NCBI GenBank assembly: GCA_020347565.1
Contig: CP070732.1
Span: 1,313,187 to 1,377,186 of the forward strand
Reading direction: 5' to 3'
Source: Methanobacteriota archaeon
GTDB lineage: Archaea; Thermoplasmatota; Thermoplasmata; UBA10834
Length of the DNA stretch: 64,000 nt
Of the stretch, positions 42,237-51,793 are shown piece after piece. Made by a program: the position numbers and the translations under genes. Below the pieces are notes generated by a model. That model ran no database searches. It saw nothing but the letters and a program-made list of their open reading frames with translations, and was not told the origin of the DNA. Position 1 is the stretch's first letter; the number at the start of each line of letters is the position of its first letter.

Positions 42237-44057
42237 ATGACCATGAACAGCCATCTCAGAACAGCGCTGACAGTGTGCATCTCGGCGACATTGGTGGTCT
42301 CCGGCGTGATCACGTACGCCATTCTGAAAGGCGACGACGACTGGCTCAGCACCGGCGATGCCCTTACAGCGTTCTCCAGCTACGACCAAATGTCCAGCTT
42401 TCTCACGGATTCCATGAACGAAGAATATTCGGACTCTGCCTACTACAGGGAGAGCCTCTTCCTGAGCGGGGACTCTTCGGGCTCCTCAGTGCAGCATTCC
42501 ACCACCAATGTGCAGGTGTCGGGTGTGGACGAGCAGGACATCGTGAAGACCGACGGGGAACACTTGTTCATATGCAGCAACAACATCGTCACCATTGCGA
42601 AGGCATATCCACCCGACGACATGGTGGTCGTAGCCCGCCTGAACGCCTCGGACGTGATGGGCTTCGAGGACGAGGACGTCGCGTGCTATGTGTCCGGTCT
42701 GTACGTCTTCCAGGATCGCCTCGTCGTGATATCGTATCTGTACAGCTGGGACTTCTGGAGCTACGTCGAACGGATGGACGAATACGCTGGAGAAGTGAAC
42801 CGCGACAGGTCGATCCTGTCCGTGTTCAACATCGAGGATGCTTCAAACCCGGCGCTTGAGTACACGATCGGCGTGTCCGGCTACGTCCTCGCTTCGAGGA
42901 TGATAGATGAGGTCGTGTACCTGGTCGCGCAGTCGAGCATATTCCTCTACGACGACAAGCTGCCAATCCCTGTGTTTTGGACGGGGAGCGAACACGAGGC
43001 CTTCGAAGCTTCGAAGGTCTTCTACGACCCCGAGACGAAGGACAGCAACTCGTATGTGAACTTGCTGTCCCTTGACGTCCTAAACGGCGGTCACAGGCAT
43101 ATGTCCGTCGTGACGGGATACGCGTCCACGGTGTATATGTCGACGACCTCGCTTTACCTCTCGTTCCAGAAGTGGTCCGGGGCGGTGCTGACGCTGGACG
43201 GCGAGACGGTGGCCGAGTCCGAGGACACCACGAGGACGACTCTGCACAAGATATCCGTCGACGGCCTGTCGATGAAGCCCGCCGCTACCGGCACGGTCAA
43301 GGGATGGCTCCTGAACCAGTTCTCGATGGACGAGAGCGATGGCATGCTCAGGGTGGCCACCACGACGTCGTGGACTGACAGGCAGAACGGCGTCTATGTG
43401 CTGGGCTCCAACCTCTCCGTCGTTGGCTCTCTGGAGGGCCTCGCTCCGACCGAGCGCATCTACTCCGCCCGCTTCGTCGGCGACACGCTCTACCTCGTGA
43501 CATTCCTGCAGGTGGACCCCCTGTTCATCATCGACCTGAGCGATCCCGCCGCGCCGAGAGTCCTCGGAGAGCTGAAGGTGCCTGGGTTCTCGACGTACCT
43601 GCATCCAATCGACGATGACCACCTACTCGGCATAGGCCGCCAGGACGACTCGGTGAAGATAGCGCTGTTCGATGTGTCCGACCCCGCCAACCCGGTCGAG
43701 CGCGACTCCTACATTGTCAGCGACGGCTACTATTCGTACTCGGAGGCCACGTATGACCACAGGGCTGTGCTGTATCATGCCGCCCTCGGCCTGCTCGTCA
43801 TTCCCGTGACGATAAACGAGTACGACGAGGTCGCGCACAGCTTCTCCTCTTCCAGTGGGGCGTGGGTGTTCAACATATCTGCCACAGGAGGCATAGAGCT
43901 CTGGGGCGTAGTGGACCACACGGTCGAGACGAACTACGCGTACGTGATGAGGGCCCTGTACATAGAAGAGACTCTCTACTCCGTGTCGCACCAGCTCGTG
44001 AAGGCGAACTCGCTCGTGGACCTCTCTGATGAGGGGACGTTGGACTATCGCACATGA
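42237..44057 (+). CDS. Secreted beta-propeller domain protein (DUF2074-like)
   Basis: 606 residues. N-terminal membrane anchor/signal (LTVCISATLVVSGVITYAIL, residues ~9-30), then the Beta_propel signature TTNVQVSGVDEQDIVKTDGE and repeated blades with NPALEYTIGVSGYV, DPLFIIDLSDPAAPRVLGEL and VKIALFDVSDPANPVERDSY. Extracellular; family members are thought to bind or scaffold proteins or metals. Followed by the HTH gene 119 bases downstream; that gene has its own Shine-Dalgarno and may respond to envelope state (inference). Confidence 0.85.
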   Translation: MTMNSHLRTALTVCISATLVVSGVITYAILKGDDDWLSTGDALTAFSSYDQMSSFLTDSMNEEYSDSAYYRESLFLSGDSSGSSVQHSTTNVQVSGVDEQDIVKTDGEHLFICSNNIVTIAKAYPPDDMVVVARLNASDVMGFEDEDVACYVSGLYVFQDRLVVISYLYSWDFWSYVERMDEYAGEVNRDRSILSVFNIEDASNPALEYTIGVSGYVLASRMIDEVVYLVAQSSIFLYDDKLPIPVFWTGSEHEAFEASKVFYDPETKDSNSYVNLLSLDVLNGGHRHMSVVTGYASTVYMSTTSLYLSFQKWSGAVLTLDGETVAESEDTTRTTLHKISVDGLSMKPAATGTVKGWLLNQFSMDESDGMLRVATTTSWTDRQNGVYVLGSNLSVVGSLEGLAPTERIYSARFVGDTLYLVTFLQVDPLFIIDLSDPAAPRVLGELKVPGFSTYLHPIDDDHLLGIGRQDDSVKIALFDVSDPANPVERDSYIVSDGYYSYSEATYDHRAVLYHAALGLLVIPVTINEYDEVAHSFSSSSGAWVFNISATGGIELWGVVDHTVETNYAYVMRALYIEETLYSVSHQLVKANSLVDLSDEGTLDYRT

Positions 44058-44175
44058 CCGGAACGGCCCGGGGCACGACGGTACCTGCACGCGCGTCGCG
44101 GCGCGTATCCGTTTCCGCACGGGAGGAACCAAGTTTATGATGCCAAAGCCCCTTTCCTGGCTCGGAGGAACGCAG

Positions 44176-44757
44176 ATGCGTGTCGAGCTCAACAAGAAGT
44201 CCATATTCGCACTGGCTTCGGACACTCGACTAGAGATACTGAAGTCGCTCAAGCCCATGCGAAGGACGGTATCTCAGCTGTCGGAGGAGCTCGAGATCGA
44301 CAAGGGCGCGATCCACAGGCACCTTAAGAAGATGGAGGAGGGGGGCCTTGTCAAGCGGTACGAAGATCACGGTTTCGTGTACTACGGCCTCACATGGATG
44401 GCGAGGGACCTCATCGTGCCTAACGAGAACACGCGCGTGGTCATCGTGCTCTCCGCCACTTGGCTGTTGTCTCTGGCGTTCGCCTTTCTCTTGATTGCGA
44501 CCTTGATGTCCGAGAGCGGGAACGACGCCCTGATGGACTTCCTGCCGCTCGGGGACGGAACGGAGCAGACGTCGAGGTACGACATGATGGAGGTCGATTC
44601 GCCGACGTCCGGCATGCTCCTGCCGATAGTCGTGACCGGCGTCGCCGTCGCGGTCCTGTGCGTCGCCGTCGTTAGGATGGTTTGGACGCCTCTGCAGAAG
44701 CCCGCCGACGATACAGACGGAGCGGCTGACGTCGGAGATGGCGACGGGGCGGGCTGA
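44176..44757 (+). CDS. Membrane-tethered winged-helix (ArsR-like) regulator
   Basis: 193 residues; GGAGG before the ATG at 44176. N-terminal winged helix (~1-75): ALASDTRLEILKSLKPMRRT, QLSEELEIDKGAIHRHLKKM and the wing LVKRYEDHGFVYYGLT. Two transmembrane helices follow (LSATWLLSLAFAFLLIAT and LLPIVVTGVAVAVLCVAVV) with an extracellular acidic loop between them. A one-component membrane sensor of the ArsR type common in Thermoplasmatota; targets unknown, the upstream secreted protein being a candidate. Confidence 0.85.
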   Translation: MRVELNKKSIFALASDTRLEILKSLKPMRRTVSQLSEELEIDKGAIHRHLKKMEEGGLVKRYEDHGFVYYGLTWMARDLIVPNENTRVVIVLSATWLLSLAFAFLLIATLMSESGNDALMDFLPLGDGTEQTSRYDMMEVDSPTSGMLLPIVVTGVAVAVLCVAVVRMVWTPLQKPADDTDGAADVGDGDGAG

Positions 44758-44767
44758 CGGCCGAGCC

Positions 44768-45070
44768 TCAGCGGACCTTGGCGAACGTGCCCCGATAGGA
44801 GGACTTCCTGACGTCGGCTGAGACTTCCTCGAAGCCGGTCCAAGCCATCAATCCGCTGAGCTCGTCGACAGGCATCCCGCGATGGCTCCTCGTCGGCTCG
44901 AGGACCCGTTCCCTACCTCCAGGCTTCACCACCCGTCCGAAGGCCGCGGTGAAGTCGGCTTCGAACCCTCCCTGCTTCCGGTAGACGGGTCGGTAAAGGA
45001 GCGGCTCGCGCAAAACCGCTTCGAGCGCGTCCTCGAGGAGGAAGAGTTCCGAAGGGTTCTCGAGGGTACG
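44768..45070 (-). pseudogene. C-terminal remnant of a SAM-dependent methyltransferase
   Basis: Codons from about 45070 to the TGA at 44768 read ENPSELFLLEDALEAVLREP, then AAFGRVVKPGGRERVLEP and LMAWTGFEEVSADVRKSS, the usual ending of class-I SAM methyltransferases (PGG strand and C-terminal GF segment). The upstream part carrying the SAM-binding motif is missing; stops including a TAG at ~45076 interrupt the frame. The rest of 44758-45287 shows no gene. Confidence 0.5.
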
Positions 45071-45287
45071 GCGCTATTGCGGCAGAAGCGCTGGACGCGC
45101 TCCGAAGCGCAGCCACCAGGCACGAACCAGTGATGTCGCCCGTGCGCTCTTTGCCCGATGGATGCGACCCTAGCCGTCGTCACAGGCTCAGAGGGGGAGT
45201 TTTCGTCTGGTCTGCGAAAACGATTTGAAGGTGAAAGCGCTCAACCGGGCGAGTCGACCCTGACAGACTCGTGACGGCGGACGGACG

Positions 45288-46106
45288 ATGACGGAAGCAG
45301 AGGCAATTGAAAGGACGAAGGGGATGCCCGCAACGATCAGCTCCATGTCCGATGACCTGTTGACGCTTGGCGTAACCGCTGGCTCCACGCTGCTCGTCCA
45401 TTCCTCGCTCAGCTCGTTGGGGTGGGTCTGCGGCGGTGCGGTGAGCGTGGTTCTTGCCCTCGAGAAGGCGCTCGGCGTAGATGGGACGCTCGTCATGCCG
45501 ACGCACTCCGGCGACCTCTCCGACCCGTCCCGATGGCGGAACCCTCCGATTCCGGAGCAGTGGTGGGACGTGGTCAGAGATGAGGCGCCTGCATTCGATG
45601 TCGACATGACCCCTTCGCGCGGCATGGGCGTCATTCCTGAATGCTTCCGAAGACAAAGAGGGACGATGAGAAGCGCCCACCCATCGGTTTCGTTCGCGGC
45701 CAGGGGGCCGATGGCCGAAGCACTTACGGAGGTCCGCAGCCTCGACTTCCCCGCGGGCGAAGGGTCGCTGCTGGCCAGGCTCTACGATCTGGACGGGCAT
45801 GTCCTTCTCGTCGGCGCCGACTTCAGATGCGCCACATCGCTCCATCTTGCCGAGTGTCGAGCCTCCTATCCCGGGAGGAAGGTCATCAGGTGCGGAGCTC
45901 CCGTCATCGTCGACGGAGAGAGGCGCTGGGTCGAGTTCGACGATATCGAATACGATGACTCCGACTTCATTCAGATAGGTGTCAGCTTCTCCGACATCGA
46001 AGGCAATGTTCGATCCGGCCCGGTGGCCTGCGGGAGAGCACTGCTGATGTCTCAGAGGGCGCTAGTCGACCACGCCGTCAGATGGATGGAGGAGAACCGC
46101 GCGTAA
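45288..46106 (+). CDS. AAC(3)-family (YokD-like) N-acetyltransferase
   Basis: 272 residues. Aminoglycoside 3-N-acetyltransferase family: STLLVHSSLSSLGWVCGGA at the acetyl-CoA site, GTLVMPTHSGD, then SHPSVSF-like AHPSVSFAARGP and HVLLVGADFRCATSLHLAE. Archaeal and bacterial chromosomal members often act on unknown amines instead of antibiotics, so resistance should not be assumed. Only TAA-ending plus-strand gene noted in the window. Followed by the M28 peptidase after 141 bases. Confidence 0.88.
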   Translation: MTEAEAIERTKGMPATISSMSDDLLTLGVTAGSTLLVHSSLSSLGWVCGGAVSVVLALEKALGVDGTLVMPTHSGDLSDPSRWRNPPIPEQWWDVVRDEAPAFDVDMTPSRGMGVIPECFRRQRGTMRSAHPSVSFAARGPMAEALTEVRSLDFPAGEGSLLARLYDLDGHVLLVGADFRCATSLHLAECRASYPGRKVIRCGAPVIVDGERRWVEFDDIEYDDSDFIQIGVSFSDIEGNVRSGPVACGRALLMSQRALVDHAVRWMEENRA

Positions 46107-46247
46107 CGACACCGCATATGCGCCTCCGTGTATATGGCGAGCCGTCCAGGCGCACGCCGAGAGTCGTTTCCCCCCGCCTACGCCCAGCTCGACAAGCACC
46201 GAGAAGGTTATCTACCTCGTATCGATGTCGCGTGTCTGGGGCAGAAG

Positions 46248-48272
46248 ATGGAACTCGGGGACCTTGTGAAGGGCGAGCTGTCTGGGTCTAGCGCCAAGTC
46301 GTATGTTGCAGGACTGACGAGGTATCACAGGATTCAGGCCTCACCCATGATGCGCGACGCGGCTCATCACGTCAGGGACGAGCTTCTCAGGATAGGAATC
46401 GGTGATGTCGTCGTTGAGGAGTATCCTGCCGACGGCAGGCGCAAGTACTGGACCCACAAGTCCTCGATGGGCTGGAACGCGAGGAGCGCCGAGCTTCACA
46501 TGCTCGAGCCGAAACGACATCTTCTTGCGAACTTTGCGAACACACCTCAGTCGTTGCACACGTTCAGCGCGGCCACGCCGGGGAAGGGGGTGACGGCCGA
46601 GCTCGTTGACGTCGGCAAGGGGATCTCCGAGGAGGACTATGCCAAGAAGAGGGTCAGGGGCAAGATGGTACTCGCGACTGGCCCAGCCAAGCTCGTGCAG
46701 AGGGAGGCCGTCATCAAACGAGGGGCGGCGGGTGTGCTGACGGACACGCTCGCGTACGAGTTTCCCGGGGTCCGAGAGAGCATAGACATCCCCGATGCAC
46801 ATTCGTATCAGGGCCTCTGGCCGGATGCGGAAACTGCGCCCAAACTCCGGTTCGGTTTCTCCCTGAGCAGAAGGCAGGGGAACGAGCTGAGGAAGTACCT
46901 TCACGACGGCAAGACGGTCAGGTTGAACGCAAAGGTCGACGCCGATCTGAAGAAGGGCAGATACTGCGTCGTGACGGCACTGATAAGAGGCACCGCTCGG
47001 CAGGAGGAGGAGGTATTCATGGTGGCTCACCTGTGCCACCCGAAGCCAAGCGCCAACGACAACGCCTCCGGAAGCGGTCTCCTGATCGAGGTCGCGAGGA
47101 CCATCACCGCGCTGGTTGAATCCGGCAGGATCCCCAGGCCGAAGCGGTCGATCAGGTTCCTTTGGGTCCCGGAGACGATCGGGACGGTGATCTACCTGTC
47201 GCAGCACCCTGGTTCCGTCGACAGACTCGTCGCGGGCGTCAACCTCGACATGGTGGGTGAGGATCAGGATGTGTGCAAATCGACGCTTTGCATGGAATGC
47301 ACGCCCGATTCGACGCCGTCGTACCTGAACGACCTCGTCTACTCGAACATGGTGCGTTCAAACGCGGAGTACGACAACGCGGCGAAGATAGGCATCCCGA
47401 GCAGATATCGGCAGGCCAGGACCACCTTTTCCGGCGGGAGCGATCATGCCGAGTTCAACGAGTCGACGGCCGGCGTCCCGTGCGTGACCCTCGCGCAGTG
47501 GCCGGACATGTTCTATCACACGAGCATGGATACAATGGACAAGGTCAGCGAGGACAGCCTTCGCCGCGTCGGCTGGGCCGTCGCAGTATCCGTGCTGTCG
47601 CTCGCCGATGCCGACACGGAGGCCGTGCACCGACTGGCCTGTAAGACGGCTTCGGAGGGGATGGCCAGGATATCGCAGGCCGTGGGCGACGCCTCGGAGG
47701 CGTTGCATGCCGCGAAGCGCGAGGGAAGAACCGCAGAGTTCTCGAGGACGGCGGTGTACCACAAGTCGAGGATCGAGCACGTCGTCGCCAGGGAGGTCGC
47801 CGCCGTAAGGTCCCTGAGGAGGCTCGACGAGGAAGCAGGCTCTGACGAGTTCGTCGAGCATCAGGCGGCTGCTGTGCGCGACCACGGCTCCGAAGAACTA
47901 ACCAGGTTCGCTGAGACTGCCAAGGCCGTGAACGACGGCAAGGCCCTTGCCAGCGGCGGACGCGGGAAGCGGATGTCGGAAGCCGAGAGGGAGATGCGCG
48001 GCATCGTGCCCAGGAAGCGTTTCAAGGGCACCCTCCACGCCGATACGCTCTCCGAGCTGCTGGACGAGAGGGATGCTGCTTGGCTCAAGGAGGCGGAGTC
48101 AAATGACCGCGGCTTCTCGATCAAGATGTACGAGCTGCTGAGCCTCTCTGACGGCAGGCGAGATCTTCGCGAGATCGCCGAGTTCGTTTCCGCAGAGTTC
48201 GGGCCAACGAACCACAGGAACGTCCTTAGATACGTCAAGTGCCTCAGAGACGCCAACCTGGTTACATACTGA
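46248..48272 (+). CDS. M28-family metallopeptidase with PA-like insert (DUF4910-like aminopeptidase)
   Basis: 674 residues from the ATG at 46248; a TATA-like GGTTATCTAC lies ~40 nt upstream. Central PA-like segment (GKMVLATGPAKLVQREAVIK, RGAAGVLTDTLAYEFPG) precedes the zinc peptidase core: VAHLCHPKPSANDNASGSG (His and Asp ligands), WVPETIGT (catalytic/zinc Glu), NLDMVGED and SGGSDHAEFNEST. A long helical C-terminal part (~480-674) has no match I recognise. No signal peptide, so probably a cytosolic aminopeptidase finishing peptide degradation. Confidence 0.85.
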   Translation: MELGDLVKGELSGSSAKSYVAGLTRYHRIQASPMMRDAAHHVRDELLRIGIGDVVVEEYPADGRRKYWTHKSSMGWNARSAELHMLEPKRHLLANFANTPQSLHTFSAATPGKGVTAELVDVGKGISEEDYAKKRVRGKMVLATGPAKLVQREAVIKRGAAGVLTDTLAYEFPGVRESIDIPDAHSYQGLWPDAETAPKLRFGFSLSRRQGNELRKYLHDGKTVRLNAKVDADLKKGRYCVVTALIRGTARQEEEVFMVAHLCHPKPSANDNASGSGLLIEVARTITALVESGRIPRPKRSIRFLWVPETIGTVIYLSQHPGSVDRLVAGVNLDMVGEDQDVCKSTLCMECTPDSTPSYLNDLVYSNMVRSNAEYDNAAKIGIPSRYRQARTTFSGGSDHAEFNESTAGVPCVTLAQWPDMFYHTSMDTMDKVSEDSLRRVGWAVAVSVLSLADADTEAVHRLACKTASEGMARISQAVGDASEALHAAKREGRTAEFSRTAVYHKSRIEHVVAREVAAVRSLRRLDEEAGSDEFVEHQAAAVRDHGSEELTRFAETAKAVNDGKALASGGRGKRMSEAEREMRGIVPRKRFKGTLHADTLSELLDERDAAWLKEAESNDRGFSIKMYELLSLSDGRRDLREIAEFVSAEFGPTNHRNVLRYVKCLRDANLVTY

Positions 48273-48351
48273 CGCGATCATCGGCCAGCTACCACGCAGT
48301 TTCGTCGAAAGAGATTTCTAACCCGAAGACGTCCGCGGCTGCAGGGAGCCT

Positions 48352-49083
48352 ATGGTGGTCAGCAAGGAGAACAGGCTCAAGGCGTGGCACGGCGAGGACT
48401 GGCACACGCCTCGCGGACGAATCATCCGCGACATCGTGTACGCGATCGATACCGGACTGATAACGACTGTGGCGTTCCTAGCTGGCGTCTCGGCCCTCGT
48501 CGACACGAACGAAAGCATCATCCTCGCAGGGCTTGCCCAGATTGCCGCCGGCTCCATCGCTATATTCTTCGGAGCATACATATCGGCGAAGGCCCAGAAG
48601 GACTTCTTCGAGAACCAGGTCAGGCGCGAGGTGGAGGAGATAGAGACGATGCCTGACAAGGAGACGCAGGAGATACGCGATATATTCGACGAGTACGGCT
48701 TCTCGCCGGACGAGCAGGAGATAGCCGTCAAGAGGATTACCAGCGACAAGGATCTCTGGCTGAAGTTCATGGTTCAGGAGGAGATAGGCATATCACCGGA
48801 GCAGATCGACGACCCGCTGACGATTGGCACGGTCGCCTCCGGTTCGTTCCTGATAGGCGCCTTCCCAGCAGTACTCCCCTTCTTTATCTTCTCGGACCCT
48901 GGCCTGTCTCTGCTGGTGAGCGCAATGACGATACTGACATTCCTCTTCGTACTCGGCGTCTGGAAGACGAAGCTGACGAAGGTCCCGAAGCTGGTGAGCG
49001 GGCTCGAGACACTGGCCATCGGAGGCCTGTCATGCGCGCTCGGGTTCCTCTTTGGCAGGCTTGTCCATCTGCTGGTGGGATGA
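48352..49083 (+). CDS. VIT1/CCC1-family Fe2+/Mn2+ transporter
   Basis: 243 residues. Five transmembrane helices: GLITTVAFLAGVSALV, AQIAAGSIAIFFGAYISAKA, then a cytoplasmic Glu-rich loop (VRREVEEIETMPDKETQEIR, the presumed metal-binding domain), and three more helices (VASGSFLIGAFPAVLPFF, LTFLFVLGVW, GLSCALGFLFG). Family members move Fe(II) or Mn(II) out of the cytosol. TATA-like GAGATTTCTAAC ~35 nt upstream. Monocistronic. Confidence 0.9.
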   Translation: MVVSKENRLKAWHGEDWHTPRGRIIRDIVYAIDTGLITTVAFLAGVSALVDTNESIILAGLAQIAAGSIAIFFGAYISAKAQKDFFENQVRREVEEIETMPDKETQEIRDIFDEYGFSPDEQEIAVKRITSDKDLWLKFMVQEEIGISPEQIDDPLTIGTVASGSFLIGAFPAVLPFFIFSDPGLSLLVSAMTILTFLFVLGVWKTKLTKVPKLVSGLETLAIGGLSCALGFLFGRLVHLLVG

Positions 49084-49185
49084 CGTCAAGAGGGTCTGTA
49101 ACGCGGCTATGGCCGTTCTCGATAGCATCGCAAGGAGACGGACGGCGTAATGTGCGCCCTCCGGGTTACGAGGCTCTCCGTTCGG

Positions 49186-49470
49186 TCAGGGACCGACTGT
49201 GCGGAAGCCGACTTCCGCGACCTCAATAGCCTTGCCGATGTCGTCTCGAGTGTGCGCTGTCGACAGGTACATCTTCTCACCCTTCGGGTGGCCGAACAGA
49301 ACACCTTGAGTCAGGCATTCGAAGCACCATCTTCCAAGCTTGCCCCAGCCGGTGTTGATGGCTTCGCGCGCCGTCCTGACCTCGGTCGCCCTGATAGCTG
49401 CCGCCATCGTGGTACGCCGAAGGAAGCCACGCGTACCGGAGGACGAGCCGGAAGCGAGCGACAAGGAATG
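49186..49470 (-). pseudogene. Decayed class-III aminotransferase (GSA-aminotransferase-like) 3' end
   Basis: Minus-strand reading gives TTMAAAIRATEVRTA (the GNPLTMAAA-type helix), then FECLTQGVLFGHPKGEKMYL and STAHTRDDIGKAIEVAEVGF, the typical C-terminus of glutamate-1-semialdehyde-type aminotransferases. The PLP lysine region and N-terminal two thirds are absent. The remainder of 49084-49610 has no intact gene. Confidence 0.5.
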
Positions 49471-49610
49471 AGCCGCGACCTGCGTGATGACGGCCCGAAT
49501 CATGCGGTCTAGAGTGATCCGGAGCATCGGAGCAACGCTGCCGCGGGAGGCATCGGTCTATCGCTTGGCCCGTCTTCAAGGTCGGCTCCGAGCTCCCGGC
49601 GCCTGACGAT

Positions 49611-51029
49611 TCATGCCGACTTCTTCCTTGTCGCGAGGGCTACGATTGCGACGACTGCGATTCCGACGATGAGCACCAGCATGACCAGGCCAGCGGGATT
49701 GAACTCCGTCCCCGCTTCCTCCTCCGAAGCGGCCTCGACGTAGGTGTAGGCCGTGTATACGGGATCATGCACCACTCGATAGCCGTTCCACTCGGGGAAC
49801 GATACCGCGTACCACAGTGGATTGGCGTTGAATCCATCGGCATTTGCCGGGACGAGGCTCCTCTGGCAGAGGTCAAGTGGGCTTTCGTACGCGGACTGGA
49901 CGTAGTCGCTCAGCGCGTAGGCAAATATGCTCATCGCCCCTGCGGCGAAGCCCAGCTGCCAGGCAACGAGCAGCAGGTCGACGAGGCCGGCGCCGATTAT
50001 GGCGTTCATGGCAGCCTGGTCGTCCTCAATGACGTCATCCGTGTCCTCGTCGATCAGATCGAACGTGCCGCGGGTGCCTATTTTCATTGCACGTTCGCTG
50101 TCGTCTCCCACTGCGAGGACTATGTCCTCATCCAGCGGCGCGTTTATCCCCGTATCGAATGTGGTTCCCGTGGAATTCCCCGTCGCACCCTGGTACTTCG
50201 ACGTGAACACCGTCACGGAATGCACGACGCTCAGGCCGAGCGTGTCTGGTATCGCGTCCACACTCAGTGGGATCGGAATTCCTAGCAGGAACCCCCAGAG
50301 TTCGGTCACCTGCCCTATCGTGTACCATGTCTCTGCCCTGACCTCTCCGGTCTCGTTGTCCATCGTTATCTCGTAGCTGACCGTTAGTTCGCTGAACTTG
50401 GCTATCCATCCAGAGCTGTATACCATGCTCAACAGGAAGTTCGGGGACACGAACGCATAGAGGTTCCGGTATTGTATTCCGAACCTGTAGTGGCTCTCTC
50501 CGAGCTTCTCCACTTCCTGCACCTCCACTTCGGGCGGATAGGTGTCGTCGAGTGCTCCGCCGATTGCGAACGGAATCACGTAGGAGATGTCCTCATGGCC
50601 TGGATCGGGAAGCCCGTTCGAGCCGGGGCCAGTGCCGTTGTATGTGTCGTCGAATACCATGAGGAAGGCGAGCACCGCCCCAATGAACACCTCCCGCCCT
50701 TCAGGCGTGAGGTAGTGCATCCCGAACAGCTGGAAGGGCACTGTACCGCTGCCGTTCTCGTCCTCGACCATGTTCAACGCGAGCAGAAATGCCTGGAAGT
50801 CGTTTTCGTTGACATACGATGCCGAGAAGGTAACGTCGTTACCCTGTGGTGTGGTGGCATTCATCGAAGAATTCGTCCAGTACTCCTCTTCGAACGTGTG
50901 TCCGAATATCTCCAGCTCGTCACCATCGTTCCACGCCGCTGGAGGGAAGGCGCTGGCGCTCCCAATCAACATCAGGCCCATCACAAAGCTTACTGCGGCA
51001 ACAACCACTCTCTTCACGTGCATCTCCAT
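49611..51029 (-). CDS. Large secreted, C-terminally anchored protein of unknown function
   Basis: 472 residues from the ATG at 51029 (51023 equally possible). Signal peptide (VVVAAVSFVMGLMLIGSASA), a long beta-rich extracellular part with sequons (NSSMNAT, GATGNSTG), and a C-terminal transmembrane helix (AGLVMLVLIVGIAVVAIVAL) with a short basic end ATRKKSA. No domain recognised. The topology repeats that of the genes at 519 and 37458, suggesting a family of surface proteins in this organism. Confidence 0.75.
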   Translation of the reverse strand: MEMHVKRVVVAAVSFVMGLMLIGSASAFPPAAWNDGDELEIFGHTFEEEYWTNSSMNATTPQGNDVTFSASYVNENDFQAFLLALNMVEDENGSGTVPFQLFGMHYLTPEGREVFIGAVLAFLMVFDDTYNGTGPGSNGLPDPGHEDISYVIPFAIGGALDDTYPPEVEVQEVEKLGESHYRFGIQYRNLYAFVSPNFLLSMVYSSGWIAKFSELTVSYEITMDNETGEVRAETWYTIGQVTELWGFLLGIPIPLSVDAIPDTLGLSVVHSVTVFTSKYQGATGNSTGTTFDTGINAPLDEDIVLAVGDDSERAMKIGTRGTFDLIDEDTDDVIEDDQAAMNAIIGAGLVDLLLVAWQLGFAAGAMSIFAYALSDYVQSAYESPLDLCQRSLVPANADGFNANPLWYAVSFPEWNGYRVVHDPVYTAYTYVEAASEEEAGTEFNPAGLVMLVLIVGIAVVAIVALATRKKSA

Positions 51030-51114
51030 CCATTTCGCTGGCACGAACACCAGCGGTTCCAGTTTGCGAATGGGCCCCATCCGGATAAATCCTTTGTGGC
51101 TCGCCTCACATGGC

Positions 51115-51612
51115 TCACATGACCTGCGCGAAGACGACCGCATAGTTGTGTCCGTAGATCTTCGCACATCTGGGGCAGGTGGTGAAGTAGAAGAAGTACT
51201 TCAGAGGCGTCTCTCCCTTCGACTCAACGAACTTCCCCATCTCCTTGATCCAGATGGGTGGGGAGCTGTAAGGGCCGTCAAACACCTTGCTGATGTACTT
51301 CCCTGACAACCTGACATTCTCCGCTCCGGGTACCTCCTTCTCGACCGCCATGTACAGTTCCGATTTCCACGGAGACGGGTCATACGAGAGAAGGAGGAAA
51401 TCCTCCAGTTTCGGGTCGGCCTCTGAGTCCTTGGCCATCTTCCACATCCGTCCGACAGTCTTCCCCATGCTGCGCGGCAACGGCCTATGCAACACTTGCT
51501 TGACCGAGTCCTTGATGAACAGCTTGCCGTTCCATTCGTGCGTCTTCCCCTCCCAGGGCGTTGGATCGAATCTCGGGCAGCACGGCTCTGAATCCTTGCA
51601 GGTCTTGCTCAT
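51115..51612 (-). CDS. Conserved small soluble protein, Cys-containing, unknown function
   Basis: 165 residues. Opens MSKTCKDSEPCCPRFDPTPW, continues GKTHEWNGKLFIKDSVKQVL and ends with FYFTTCPRCAKIYGHNYAVV. The N-terminal C-x5-CC and C-terminal C-x2-C pairs may bind metal. Homologues, as I recall, occur in methanogens and bacteria as hydrolase-like or uncharacterised proteins. A minus-strand TATA (51635-51642) lies ~27 nt before the ATG, indicating a leaderless mRNA. Confidence 0.7.
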   Translation of the reverse strand: MSKTCKDSEPCCPRFDPTPWEGKTHEWNGKLFIKDSVKQVLHRPLPRSMGKTVGRMWKMAKDSEADPKLEDFLLLSYDPSPWKSELYMAVEKEVPGAENVRLSGKYISKVFDGPYSSPPIWIKEMGKFVESKGETPLKYFFYFTTCPRCAKIYGHNYAVVFAQVM

Positions 51613-51634
51613 CGCACCCCGAGCGCCCTCGGGC

Positions 51635-51642
51635 CTATTTAA
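51635..51642 (-). promoter_or_regulatory. TATA box for leaderless gene 51115-51612
   Basis: Minus-strand TTAAATAG centred ~27 nt before the ATG at 51612. Confidence 0.5.
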
Positions 51643-51793
51643 CAGCTGATGGTTCAAGGCGTGACTTGCAGTTGGAGTAGCTTCGAACCTCTCAGGAGAG
51701 GCCTGTTCATTTGTCGTCATTGGTATATATAGTCAGTGCAAAAGCTGATAAGTGATTAGCGTATTCCCTGCTCAGATTCAGGGGGAGGTTGTC

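Noticed and set aside
44768..45180. Second readthrough UAG in the methyltransferase remnant
   Set aside because: The frame upstream of the TAG at ~45076 has no recognisable methyltransferase sequence and a further TAG follows, so it looks like decay rather than recoding.
45288..46106. Antibiotic resistance role for the AAC(3)-like gene
   Set aside because: Chromosomal homologues with unknown substrates are common; nothing nearby suggests a resistance context.
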